Below are positions 1 through 7,419 of a DNA stretch of 26,422 bases, piece after piece. Source of the DNA: a virus; the IMG/VR virus record IMGVR_UViG_3300017779_000125, positions 1-26,422 of that record, one strand, 5' to 3'. How positions within the stretch are numbered: the stretch's first letter is position 1; each line of letters begins with the position of its first letter. The notes beneath the pieces were generated by a model, which saw only the letters and a program-made list of their open reading frames with translations, did not search any database and was not told the origin of the DNA. Position numbers and translations under genes: made by a program.

Positions 1-123
1 CTATCTGATGAATCAAAAAAAGTAGATGGGGATTGAGTTTTGCGGTCTGGTGTTGGGTGTTCGACATTCAACCTCACGACCAATATACGCTCCCTTATTC
101 GGCTCAATCCCCTATCTCGAAAA
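1..123. repeat. Terminal direct repeat (left copy), circular contig overlap
   Basis: Bases 1-123 are identical to 26300-26422. The repeat falls inside the tail assembly chaperone genes, in the middle of an operon, which is an unlikely place for natural phage ends. The simplest reading is an assembler overlap from a circular or circularly permuted genome of 26,299 bp. A true 123-bp direct terminal repeat cannot be excluded from sequence alone. Confidence 0.9.
24..117 (+). other. Long stem-loop in the tail-chaperone frameshift region
   Basis: GGGGATTGAG (28-37) pairs perfectly with CTCAATCCCC (103-112). The stem extends by AGAT (24-27) with ATCT (114-117) across one bulged base, giving 14 pairs. 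Further pairing is possible inside the loop, for example GGTC with GACC and GTG with CAC. An A7 run (15-21) in phase A_AAA_AAA lies 6 nt before the 10-bp stem, the usual spacing for a frameshift-stimulating structure. An identical copy lies in the terminal repeat at 26323-26416. Confidence 0.7.
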
Positions 124-436
124 GGTTAAAGACTTTAATACAATAAATGACATTTGGGAAGAAGTACATGAAATTGCAAAATCAGATCATAAGTATAGTA
201 TCGGTCAGCAATTATATTATTTACTTCCCTTATTTGCCAATCCTCATTATATCATTGATGATAAGTATTATACATTGATAAATGAATATCATTATATCAC
301 AGATTACCATATTCCTTTGGGTACAACTCTTGATGATACTGATGCTCTCAAATTATCAATGTTTAGTATCATAAAGAATGAGATGGCATTAGCATTAAAA
401 CATAAAGCAGAAAAGAATGACAACTCAAAAAGTTAA
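26..436 (+). CDS. Tail assembly chaperone, downstream (GT-like) ORF
   Basis: 136-aa ORF directly between the small post-tail-tube ORF and the tape measure gene, where siphoviruses encode the second half of the tail assembly chaperone, usually as a frameshift product. The ATG at 26 overlaps the end of the upstream ORF by 11 nt on the closed circle (26325-26335). It lacks a good Shine-Dalgarno site, and a TAG sits immediately upstream in this frame. Expression is therefore by re-initiation or by an unusual recoding event. The frame is +1/-2 relative to the upstream ORF. No catalytic motifs are visible, and the C-terminal part (about residues 90-136) is mainly helical. The function is inferred from position; I do not recognise the sequence itself. 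The first 90 bases lie in a strong stem-loop with higher GC than the surroundings. Confidence 0.6.
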   Translation: MGIEFCGLVLGVRHSTSRPIYAPLFGSIPYLEKVKDFNTINDIWEEVHEIAKSDHKYSIGQQLYYLLPLFANPHYIIDDKYYTLINEYHYITDYHIPLGTTLDDTDALKLSMFSIIKNEMALALKHKAEKNDNSKS

Positions 437-1988
437 TATAGACATAAGTACCAAAGGTGCTAAAAAGAGCAAAGAAGAACTATCTGGATTAAATGGTGCT
501 ATATCTAAAATGGGAAAGGCTGTTGGTATAGCATCAGCCGCCTATTTTGGAGCAAAAGGTTTGATAGCTGGATTTAGTAAGACGATTGAACTGGCTGGTG
601 TACAAGAGGAAGCAGAGAAAAAACTTACTTTTGCTTTGGGTGGTAATTCTAAAGCATTACTTGATCAAGCGAGTGCATTGCAAAAAGTTTCAACATTTGG
701 CGATGAGGCTATCATTCAACAACAAGCATTTTTAGCATCTCTTGAATTTTCAGAAAATCAAATAAAAAACATTATTCCAGTAGCGATGGATCTAGCATCT
801 GCAACCGGGATATCATTAGAATCAGCAGTAAGAAATACAGCAAAAACATTCTCTGGATTGGCTGGTGAGTTAGGTGAGTTAGTACCACAATTAAGAGGTT
901 TAACTGCTGAACAAATGAAATCTGGAGATGCTGTTAAGATTCTTGGTGAGTTATTTGAAGGGCAAGCAAATGTACAAGCTAATACTCTAACTGGTACACT
1001 AATGCAAATGGAAAATGCAGTTGGTGATGCTGGTGAGGCAATAGGACAACTGCTATCTCCGGCAGTAGTTAAAATTGCAAGAGCAATGCAATCATTCGCA
1101 GAAAATACTGTTGATTTTATTGAGTTCCTTGATGGTGTTGATGAGAGTGATGAAATATTAGCCAATTTCGCTCAAAGAACAGAAGAGGCTGAAGGTGTTA
1201 TAAAGGAATTCTCTAAAGAATTGGGTATCACAGTTGATACAACTAAACCAATGCAAGAGCAATTAAGAAGTCTAGGTGAACAAGCAAATGAATTAAAGGG
1301 AAACTTTTTTTTACAAGGAAGGGCATTTAATCCAGCAACAGAGGCAAGTCACCAAGCAAGTCAAGCCTTAATAGGATATACTAAAGCAATAGAATTATTT
1401 AAAACAACAGCTTTGCCAATGGTTGAAACTCCATTCGTTCCTATAGCATCACATGATGCTGAAATGTTAGATGATGTCATAATTGATATGGGTATAATGA
1501 ATGACTTAATGGAGGAATCATTTGAATTGAGCAAAGCATCTCAAAATCAAAAGAAAGAGCAAATGATGTTAGATATGAAATCTGCGGCTCTATCTCAAAA
1601 ATCAGCAAAAGATACTATGAAAGCAATAGTAAGAGCAGAAACGATGGAAGCTGTTGCTGGTTATGTTTCATCTGTTTTTAAAAGTGTTCCATTTCCATTT
1701 AACATTGTAGCGGCCGCTGGTGCTGGTCTTGCTGTTTCAGAAATTATGGATAGGAATTTAGAACAATTTGCAACTGGTGGGGACTTTGTTACTTCTGGGC
1801 CACAAATGATCATGGTAGGTGACAATCCCGGTGGAAGAGAAAGAGTACAAGTGACACCATTATCATCTCCAAATATTAATGGACCTCAAGGACTTACGAT
1901 AAATCTACAAGGCAATGTATTGGGTACTAGAGAATTTGTACGAGATACATTGGTTCCGGAAATTCAAAAAGCTGTGAGGTATTCTTGA
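417..1988 (+). CDS. Tape measure protein
   Basis: 523-aa protein following the tail assembly chaperone ORFs, the conserved siphovirus position of the tape measure protein that sets tail length and is packed inside the tail tube. The N-terminus is Lys/Ser-rich with a helical segment. Hydrophobic Ala/Gly-rich stretches lie near residues 34-52 and again near residues 415-445, typical of tape measures. The middle is long and helical. At the usual figure of roughly 0.15 nm per residue it predicts a short tail of about 80 nm. It overlaps the upstream ORF by 20 nt and its TGA overlaps the next TTG start. The SD is weak (AGAAAAGA), suggesting coupling to the chaperone ORF. Confidence 0.85.
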   Translation: MTTQKVNIDISTKGAKKSKEELSGLNGAISKMGKAVGIASAAYFGAKGLIAGFSKTIELAGVQEEAEKKLTFALGGNSKALLDQASALQKVSTFGDEAIIQQQAFLASLEFSENQIKNIIPVAMDLASATGISLESAVRNTAKTFSGLAGELGELVPQLRGLTAEQMKSGDAVKILGELFEGQANVQANTLTGTLMQMENAVGDAGEAIGQLLSPAVVKIARAMQSFAENTVDFIEFLDGVDESDEILANFAQRTEEAEGVIKEFSKELGITVDTTKPMQEQLRSLGEQANELKGNFFLQGRAFNPATEASHQASQALIGYTKAIELFKTTALPMVETPFVPIASHDAEMLDDVIIDMGIMNDLMEESFELSKASQNQKKEQMMLDMKSAALSQKSAKDTMKAIVRAETMEAVAGYVSSVFKSVPFPFNIVAAAGAGLAVSEIMDRNLEQFATGGDFVTSGPQMIMVGDNPGGRERVQVTPLSSPNINGPQGLTINLQGNVLGTREFVRDTLVPEIQKAVRYS

Positions 1989-4576
1989 GCCTAACATTCC
2001 CAAGTGGGCATAGTGGATTTCAGAGGTCATCAACCAATGAGAATTGGATATTCTGTTTAGGATACGATGATTCTTTTGATATGGTTGGCACAGAAAATCA
2101 GCTAAATGAAGATTTAAACACCACAGAAACTGATATTAATGTAAAAGATGGAACCTTATTCACGATTGGCAACTATTATAGAATGAATACGATTGGTACT
2201 CAAGTATTTACCACAGGCGAATTAATAAAGGTAGTTGATGAAAATGATACTTGGAACAGCATTTCTGAAAATTATGAGAACGAAAATAGATTATATGATG
2301 AAATAGGAATAAATACATTAAAAGTTCAAAGGTCAGTAAATGACATCACATCTTCACCAGCCGCATCATCAACGACAGAAAGATTCTTTAATAATAGCTT
2401 TACTCCTATATCATTTGCAGATACTACCATTGATGATAGAGTGAGTTATGGTGCAATATTATCTCAACCTAGTATAAGGGAATCAATATCTCTAAAAAAT
2501 TCTACAAGTAAAACATCAAATATATCTTTAGAAATAGCAAACTTTACATATAATGGGAATCCATTTAGTGAAGAAATATTTGGTGGAACTAGGAAGTATA
2601 TAAATCGCATTTGTAAGGTATTTATTCAGTTAAATGATAACCCATATCTTCATAACTGTTTACAAGTTTATTCTGGGAGGTTAATCAATTTTAGCCATAA
2701 TCAAGATCGTATAACCCTAGAGATAGTCTCGCATGATCCTTTCAAAGGCATTGAAGTACCACAAGTTAAAACAGATAAAAACAACTACTTCCCAATCGCT
2801 TATGGTGATTATACAGCGAATGCAAGTCAAAGCAATTCTCAAAGTGTTGCATTGACATTTGGTAGTAGTGCTGGAATTGATGAGTTTAGAAAGAGGAAAA
2901 CATTGTATCCAATGCCTGTAGAACAAAGAAGAGGAGATACATTTTTTTCATTGACAGGATTACGATCAATACTTCAAAATGCATATCCTCATTTCTATGA
3001 AAAATCAGTTGATTCATTTATACCTATCGCAAATCATGTTAGTACGATGTCAACTGTTGATGCCGGGAATGAAACATTTGGAAGTGGGTATGCAGTTAGG
3101 CATAATCAATCATTATTGAAAGGTCAGTTTGTAAAGCTATTGGAAAGAACAGAATCTGGTGATTCTACTAATTTTGATTGGGCAGAAGATGATAATGCTT
3201 TTAATGGTGATTATATAGATACCTCATCCTATACTCAATGCTTGATTACAGGAGACTTCACAGCGAATGACAATGCCACTATAAAATTTAAGATGCCACA
3301 ATTAACAGGCGTTGCAGATGCAATTAGTATTCATTTGGTTTTTTCTGGAAGTGTTCAATTATTATCAACTCCTGATAAAACAATATCTGGTAGTGGTGAA
3401 ATTAGAATACAATTAATAGATGAATCTTTTGGTGCATCTGATATACTTGGGTACTATTCTTTGACTGGAGCATCCACAACAACCACTTTTAATCAAACAT
3501 TGGCTGGTGGATTAGATACATCATCATTTGCTTATTTTTCTAATGGCTATAATAGTAATAGTGAATTTAATTCTAGTAGCAGTGGTTGGGGTGAAGAAAT
3601 AAAATTAAAGATGAAAGCAGTACAACAATCTGGAGACCTCGATGGTACACTTGGTGGATATTTAAGGTTGGCTGATGTAGTGATTGAAGTGAGATCAAAA
3701 CTAGATTATTCTGATCAAGATAAGAAATCAAACTCATATAAGGTGTTGGATGATATAGATGAATTGTACTGTGGTGCTAATGGCTTGAAAGATGTTAGTT
3801 CTTGGGGAGGCGATGCATTAATAACAAAAATTGTATTTGCCCATAGAGACCTAATGCAAAGATTTGGAAATTTTAAAGATGGCAATGATGTACCATACGA
3901 TTCTGCTTATGATCCTATTAATTGGGATAGTGGTACAAATATATCTGTTGTTAAAGATTGGGCATTAAGATACTGGATAACTGAACCAAAGCAGTTGAAT
4001 AGTTGTCTAACTGAATTACAGCAGAATGGTGGATTCATTGGAAGGTACAATGCTCAAGGTGATTACACATATGTATATATACCAGATTCAATCACAACAG
4101 ACCATACACTCACAAAGAATGATATTATTGATTTAAATATACAACTAACATCATTTGAGGATGTGGTTACTTCAATGGATATCGAATATGAAAAACATCC
4201 TGTAAGCAATAAAGGATATGTGAGTAAAGTAGAGGCAACAAACTCATCTAATGTTACAGCCTATAATGTAGGGAGTAATGAAAACAAAAGAACTGTACGA
4301 TTAAATGCTTTGGTATCTGCTCCAGCCGCTACACCATCAACCGGTAATGTTAATGATGATTACTATACCTATTTTGATAATATATTTTCTCAAAAGTTAA
4401 TTGTATCATTTTCAATAGTTAATCAAGACTTCTACGATATAGACATAGGTGATTTTGTAGCATTTGGAAATGTAGGTACTAATGCATTTGGCAGTTCATT
4501 TAGTGGCAAGGATTTTATAGTAACAAGTATTAATAGAAAACTAGGCTCTCTTGGAGTCACAGTACACGAGGCTTAA
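1985..4576 (+). CDS. Distal tail / tail hub-like protein
   Basis: 863-aa protein directly after the tape measure gene, where siphoviruses encode distal tail and tail-hub proteins. It starts at a TTG whose TTGA overlaps the tape measure stop. The sequence is rich in Ser, Thr and Asn with alternating hydrophobic residues, as in beta-rich tail proteins, and has no membrane segment. The last 100 residues contain a segment around DIDIGDFVAFGN that resembles the OB/beta region seen near the ends of tail-hub proteins. It probably forms the tail tip with the next gene and could contact the receptor. The assignment is by position and composition. Confidence 0.65.
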   Translation: MSLTFPSGHSGFQRSSTNENWIFCLGYDDSFDMVGTENQLNEDLNTTETDINVKDGTLFTIGNYYRMNTIGTQVFTTGELIKVVDENDTWNSISENYENENRLYDEIGINTLKVQRSVNDITSSPAASSTTERFFNNSFTPISFADTTIDDRVSYGAILSQPSIRESISLKNSTSKTSNISLEIANFTYNGNPFSEEIFGGTRKYINRICKVFIQLNDNPYLHNCLQVYSGRLINFSHNQDRITLEIVSHDPFKGIEVPQVKTDKNNYFPIAYGDYTANASQSNSQSVALTFGSSAGIDEFRKRKTLYPMPVEQRRGDTFFSLTGLRSILQNAYPHFYEKSVDSFIPIANHVSTMSTVDAGNETFGSGYAVRHNQSLLKGQFVKLLERTESGDSTNFDWAEDDNAFNGDYIDTSSYTQCLITGDFTANDNATIKFKMPQLTGVADAISIHLVFSGSVQLLSTPDKTISGSGEIRIQLIDESFGASDILGYYSLTGASTTTTFNQTLAGGLDTSSFAYFSNGYNSNSEFNSSSSGWGEEIKLKMKAVQQSGDLDGTLGGYLRLADVVIEVRSKLDYSDQDKKSNSYKVLDDIDELYCGANGLKDVSSWGGDALITKIVFAHRDLMQRFGNFKDGNDVPYDSAYDPINWDSGTNISVVKDWALRYWITEPKQLNSCLTELQQNGGFIGRYNAQGDYTYVYIPDSITTDHTLTKNDIIDLNIQLTSFEDVVTSMDIEYEKHPVSNKGYVSKVEATNSSNVTAYNVGSNENKRTVRLNALVSAPAATPSTGNVNDDYYTYFDNIFSQKLIVSFSIVNQDFYDIDIGDFVAFGNVGTNAFGSSFSGKDFIVTSINRKLGSLGVTVHEA

Positions 4577-5329
4577 ATGGCAAAAACATTATATTATGAT
4601 TCGGGTGGATTATTAGAGGCAACCATTAACGATGGTACATATTCTGGAACTAGTTGGAGTGATTCTGCAAGTATGACCAACGAATCCCGGTTAGTAGATC
4701 AATCTATATCATCAGCAGTTACTGATTTTAATAATGCCGATGCTTTAAAGATAACATTCCCAACATCAACTGCTCTTGATTTTGTTGCCTTATATTTTAG
4801 TGCATCAGAAACAGATAACATCTCATTATATAAATTAGTAGCAACGAACACATTTAGTTCTGCAATAGACATTACATCAGATTTTTCTGCTGGTTGGACA
4901 GTTGGGGAGTTTAGTTCTGCATCTACAACCGATTGGCATTTAGCATCTACAAGTGGAGATGTTGCAAACCTTACTGAATTCATTGTAGGAAGCAAATTAG
5001 CGTTTGAAGTACAGCCAGATGTAGGGATCGGTGAACAAGAGATATTCGGTTCAGATGTGAAAACTTCTATAGGTGGCGTAGAATACGCTACAAAGAAACA
5101 TAGTTCTAAATCCACATTCTCATTGAACTTTAGCAATATATCCCAAACCTTTAAAAATAACCTACAATCATTTGAGCAATCTGTTCAATCTTATAAAAAA
5201 TTCATCTATTCGGAGGATGGAACTACTGGGCCATTTCACTATGTGAGATTGGACTCACCTATTCAATTTGCTGAAGTAGCATTTGAACGATATTCTGCAT
5301 CCTTCACCTTGAGAGAACAACTCTCATAA
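4577..5329 (+). CDS. Tail tip-associated protein, last gene of the late unit
   Basis: 250-aa protein starting one base after the stop of the large tail protein. It is Ser/Thr-rich and beta-like. The C-terminal half (about residues 150-250) has an aromatic-rich stretch ending in a short FTLREQLS tail. It is followed within 15 nt by a rho-independent terminator, marking the end of the late transcript. The position suggests a distal tail or baseplate component. I do not recognise a family. Confidence 0.5.
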   Translation: MAKTLYYDSGGLLEATINDGTYSGTSWSDSASMTNESRLVDQSISSAVTDFNNADALKITFPTSTALDFVALYFSASETDNISLYKLVATNTFSSAIDITSDFSAGWTVGEFSSASTTDWHLASTSGDVANLTEFIVGSKLAFEVQPDVGIGEQEIFGSDVKTSIGGVEYATKKHSSKSTFSLNFSNISQTFKNNLQSFEQSVQSYKKFIYSEDGTTGPFHYVRLDSPIQFAEVAFERYSASFTLREQLS

Positions 5330-5340
5330 TTCCTGTCTAC

Positions 5341-5372
5341 AAAGCCGGTATTAATTTATCGGCTTTTTTTCT
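5341..5372 (+). terminator. Rho-independent terminator of the late unit
   Basis: Stem AAGCCG / CGGCTT around a 12-nt AT-rich loop, followed by a run of T (5364-5370). It sits 12 nt after the last tail gene and directly before the early promoter, so it separates the late and early units. Confidence 0.9.
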
Positions 5373-5400
5373 TTGACATCTCATTGTTTTTGTTTATACT
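5373..5400 (+). promoter_or_regulatory. Strong sigma70-type early promoter
   Basis: TTGACA at 5373-5378, a 16-bp spacer, and TATACT at 5395-5400. It lies immediately after the terminator, in front of the block of small and replication genes. The expected transcription start is about 5406-5408, which is also where the 12-bp inverted repeat of the structured leader begins. Confidence 0.85.
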
Positions 5401-5406
5401 TACAAC

Positions 5407-5518
5407 GATGAGACAATTAAATAACATACATTTTGATACAATAGAGGGAGCATCAGCCCATCAGGGCGAAATTGTCTCATCCCAATTAGCTCCCTCTGTA
5501 TCACAAAAGGATGAGAAA
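5407..5518 (+). ncRNA. Structured 5' leader RNA, candidate translational switch
   Basis: Four complementary segments can be seen. Helix A pairs 5407-5418 with 5470-5481 (12 bp, perfect). Helix B pairs 5435-5439 plus 5443-5451 with 5489-5502 (14 bp, 3-nt bulge). Helix C is GCCC-ATCA-GGGC at 5456-5467. Helix D pairs 5475-5482 with 5509-5516 (8 bp), and the latter contains the AGGA Shine-Dalgarno of the ATG at 5519. A and D compete for the same loop segment, and either one forms a pseudoknot with B. Regulation of the first early gene is inferred. No known riboswitch class was recognised. Confidence 0.65.
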
Positions 5519-5716
5519 ATGATGCTCACTTTAGAAAGAAATCAGACCAAAAAAGAAAAAAATTGGAATGATACAGCTCTTAACATAATGACTAGAAAAA
5601 ATAATACTGTTACAGTTGAAACTATATACAGATATGCACCTACTAAAAAAAGAACCATGACCTATCCAGAGTTTAAGGATTGGAGACTTGATATATTAAA
5701 AGAAGGGGGTAAGTAA
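5519..5716 (+). CDS. Small early protein, unknown function
   Basis: 65-aa Lys- and Thr-rich soluble protein, first gene of the early unit. The ATG at 5519 is preferred because AAAGGA lies 8 nt before it. An in-frame ATG at 5408 would add 37 residues, but it coincides with the predicted transcription start and would be leaderless; those 111 bases are better explained as structured leader RNA. The C-terminal half contains a basic stretch around YAPTKKRTMTYPEFKDW. The stop region (KEGGK end) forms the SD of the next gene. I do not recognise a family. Confidence 0.6.
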   Translation: MMLTLERNQTKKEKNWNDTALNIMTRKNNTVTVETIYRYAPTKKRTMTYPEFKDWRLDILKEGGK

Positions 5717-5717
5717 G

Positions 5718-5963
5718 ATGGAAATGACAGATGCTTTTATTAGGAACATTACAGATGACTTTGCTTGTGGGCTTTCTGATGATACTCATAATTTTGAAGA
5801 TATAAATGATTTACTAGCTGATAAAGATGAGTTGATTGCTTATACAAAAAGAATGATACGATTTAACACTACTATAATGGCAGATTCACATAATGCATTT
5901 TTATACTGCTCAAGGATTAAATGCTATAAATCTTTCATAGAAAAAAATGAAGGGGGTAAGTAA
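5718..5963 (+). CDS. Small early protein, unknown function
   Basis: 81-aa acidic protein with a strong SD (AAGGGGG) formed by the end of the previous gene. The N-terminal half is Asp-rich and the C-terminal half has Cys and Lys residues (YCSRIKCYKSF). It ends EGGK like the preceding protein, because the same 19-bp junction sequence is present at both gene ends. No membrane segment or known motif. Confidence 0.6.
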   Translation: MEMTDAFIRNITDDFACGLSDDTHNFEDINDLLADKDELIAYTKRMIRFNTTIMADSHNAFLYCSRIKCYKSFIEKNEGGK

Positions 5964-5964
5964 G

Positions 5965-6312
5965 ATGAAAGATAATAAAACTAGAATGTTAATTAGTGGT
6001 ATGAGTTGGGAGTCACAGGAAACTGTGGCTCTCAAGAATGTATATGCTCAAATTCAATCGTTCTATCAGCATACTGAACTCAACCTCGATGATGTAGGTA
6101 AGAGCGAGATTCTGGGCGAATTAAAGGCATTATCAGACAAGATAGAGCATTTAATTAGATACACCGGGGATGAAATGGATAGATTGGTTGAAAGAGATTC
6201 TAAAATCAAGAAAACTTGTATGGGATGTGAGTCTGATAAAACATATTATTGTAATACTTGTATGATAGACATAGAGAAGGAAGATGAAAGATTACATTCG
6301 CATTCATGTTAG
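5965..6312 (+). CDS. Small protein with C-terminal zinc-finger-like motif
   Basis: 115-aa protein. The ATG at 5965 is chosen because the GGGGG SD lies 10 nt upstream; an in-frame ATG at 5947 lies inside the end of the previous gene. The N-terminal 80 residues look helical. The C-terminus has CMGC, CNTC and a closing HSHSC, a spacing like a small treble-clef or B-box zinc-binding module. It overlaps the next gene by 29 nt. A DNA- or protein-binding role is possible but not shown. Confidence 0.6.
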   Translation: MKDNKTRMLISGMSWESQETVALKNVYAQIQSFYQHTELNLDDVGKSEILGELKALSDKIEHLIRYTGDEMDRLVERDSKIKKTCMGCESDKTYYCNTCMIDIEKEDERLHSHSC

Positions 6313-6475
6313 TAGGAAAGAGTATTGGTTGCTGTTGGAGATGATTGAAGTATTCACGCAGATATGTGCAGATGACCAAAAGAATATAGATGCCAAAGAA
6401 CTATTGGAGGATTTGAAAGATGTTAAAAAAGAATATGCCATCACAGAGACAAGGCAACCCGGAATCTGTGACTAA
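6284..6475 (+). CDS. Small early protein, unknown function
   Basis: 63-aa mostly helical protein beginning inside the end of the upstream zinc protein, with the SD GAAGGAAG just before the ATG. It contains a hydrophobic helix-like stretch (YWLLLEMIEVFTQI) followed by an acidic and basic helix. It overlaps the following gene by 56 nt, unusually deep for this genome, so the start of one of the two may be wrong. Confidence 0.5.
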   Translation: MKDYIRIHVSRKEYWLLLEMIEVFTQICADDQKNIDAKELLEDLKDVKKEYAITETRQPGICD

Positions 6476-6713
6476 TTATGTGCCTCATAATATGAGGTAT
6501 CATGCAGAAATACTTTATGAGGGAGAGGTATCATTCAGGATGGTTTGTTGTGCTGGTGATTCTCCATTTTCACTTGCAACAGATATCCGACAGGAACTTC
6601 GCAAAGTTAAAGATCGTCTCCCTCAAATTTTTTATGTAGAAGATGTGTACAATAAGGATGATATAACAGATCGCTTTATTGAGAACTTTAATAATGGAGT
6701 CTATAATGGATAA
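6420..6713 (+). CDS. Small early protein, unknown function
   Basis: 97-aa soluble protein. GGAGG lies about 10 nt before the ATG, supporting this start despite overlap with the previous ORF. The central part (YHAEILYEGEVSFRMVCCAG) looks beta-rich with a Cys pair and is followed by a helical region. It ends with an ATGGATAA overlap with the next gene. No family recognised. Confidence 0.55.
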   Translation: MLKKNMPSQRQGNPESVTNYVPHNMRYHAEILYEGEVSFRMVCCAGDSPFSLATDIRQELRKVKDRLPQIFYVEDVYNKDDITDRFIENFNNGVYNG

Positions 6714-6867
6714 TGAAAAAATAGATGATTTAATGGATGAAGTCAGAGGTACTGCTTATGCTCTATCTAATGGGATTTTAGATTTAATTGATGAGTATGA
6801 TGTAGATATGAGGGAAGAGATTTTAGAATACTTAAAAGAAAAAATGGAGTCAGAATCGAATGGATAA
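6706..6867 (+). CDS. Small acidic protein, unknown function
   Basis: 53-aa very acidic helical protein starting at the ATG of an ATGGATAA stop-start overlap (6706-6713). Upstream TGGAG gives a plausible SD. The charge and size are like small phage proteins that bind host enzymes, but that is only analogy. It ends with a second ATGGATAA overlap. Confidence 0.55.
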   Translation: MDNEKIDDLMDEVRGTAYALSNGILDLIDEYDVDMREEILEYLKEKMESESNG

Positions 6868-6982
6868 ATTAGAATTATATCTTGGAACAATGATATTCTA
6901 TATTGAAAAGTATGGCATGGTATTGGTCTGGGCATTATGTTTAAATGTTACTTTTCAACTAATAAGGAGCGTAGTACAATGA
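6860..6982 (+). CDS. 40-aa single-pass membrane peptide
   Basis: Short ORF beginning at the ATG of the ATGGATAA overlap at 6860-6867 and ending by an ATGA overlap with the SSB-like gene. The peptide has a hydrophobic central stretch (MVLVWALCLNVTFQLI) preceded by charged residues, consistent with one membrane-spanning helix. Its last codons contain the AAGGAG SD of the next gene. Coupling on both sides supports it being real. Confidence 0.5.
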   Translation: MDKLELYLGTMIFYIEKYGMVLVWALCLNVTFQLIRSVVQ

Positions 6983-7419
6983 ATGATAAACTAGTAATCC
7001 CAAAAGGTAATAGTGAGGTAGTTACTTTATCTTTTGACCAACCAAAAACAGGAACCAGTTCAAATGGTGAATGGTATCTCTATGGTGTAAATCATGGTGG
7101 TTCTGAAAAGTCATTTTTTGCATCAGAGAAAGCTAATGAGAAATTAGTGAACTACAAAAAGGGCGATACTGTAAAGATAACCCATGTAGATCTTGGTGAT
7201 AAAAGCGTATATAATGTTGAGCCAACACAAGGCACGACATTAACAAAAGATACCAATGACAAACCAGATTGGGATGCCATAGCGGCCGGGAAGGTTAGAC
7301 ATGGATTTGCTCTTGAGGCATACAGTCAGGGCAAGGAACTAACTGAAGATACAATGGCAGAGGTGGAAGATTGGGTTGATTATGTTATGAATGGTCGTAA
7401 AAGCGATTTGCCATTCTAA
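6979..7419 (+). CDS. Single-stranded DNA-binding-like protein
   Basis: 146-aa protein with a start at 6979 (AAGGAG 9 nt upstream). Two features suggest an SSB-type protein. The first 80 residues alternate in a beta-like pattern that could form an OB fold, and the C-terminus ends DLPF, close to the acidic DDIPF tail with which bacterial SSBs recruit partners. It is next to a NinG-like nuclease and a replication initiator. An OB-fold replication protein other than a classical SSB is possible. The stop overlaps the next ATG by one base. Confidence 0.55.
   Translation: MNDKLVIPKGNSEVVTLSFDQPKTGTSSNGEWYLYGVNHGGSEKSFFASEKANEKLVNYKKGDTVKITHVDLGDKSVYNVEPTQGTTLTKDTNDKPDWDAIAAGKVRHGFALEAYSQGKELTEDTMAEVEDWVDYVMNGRKSDLPF

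Noticed and set aside
21-146. -1 frame product after the A7 run as the genuine tail chaperone extension
   Set aside because: Only 41 codons, Trp-rich and unlike chaperone sequences. Kept as one option in the finding but not annotated as a gene.
758-1165. Minus-strand ORFs such as this one and those at 4699-5136, 16322-16639 and 18789-19064
   Set aside because: They lie opposite clear structural genes, have compositions typical of reverse frames, and no promoter or SD supports minus-strand genes.
5384-5518. Extension of the first early ORF to ATG 5408 or an upstream start at 5384
   Set aside because: 5384 lies inside the promoter and 5408 coincides with the predicted transcription start, so it would be leaderless. 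The sequence is dense in long inverted repeats and a good SD precedes 5519.
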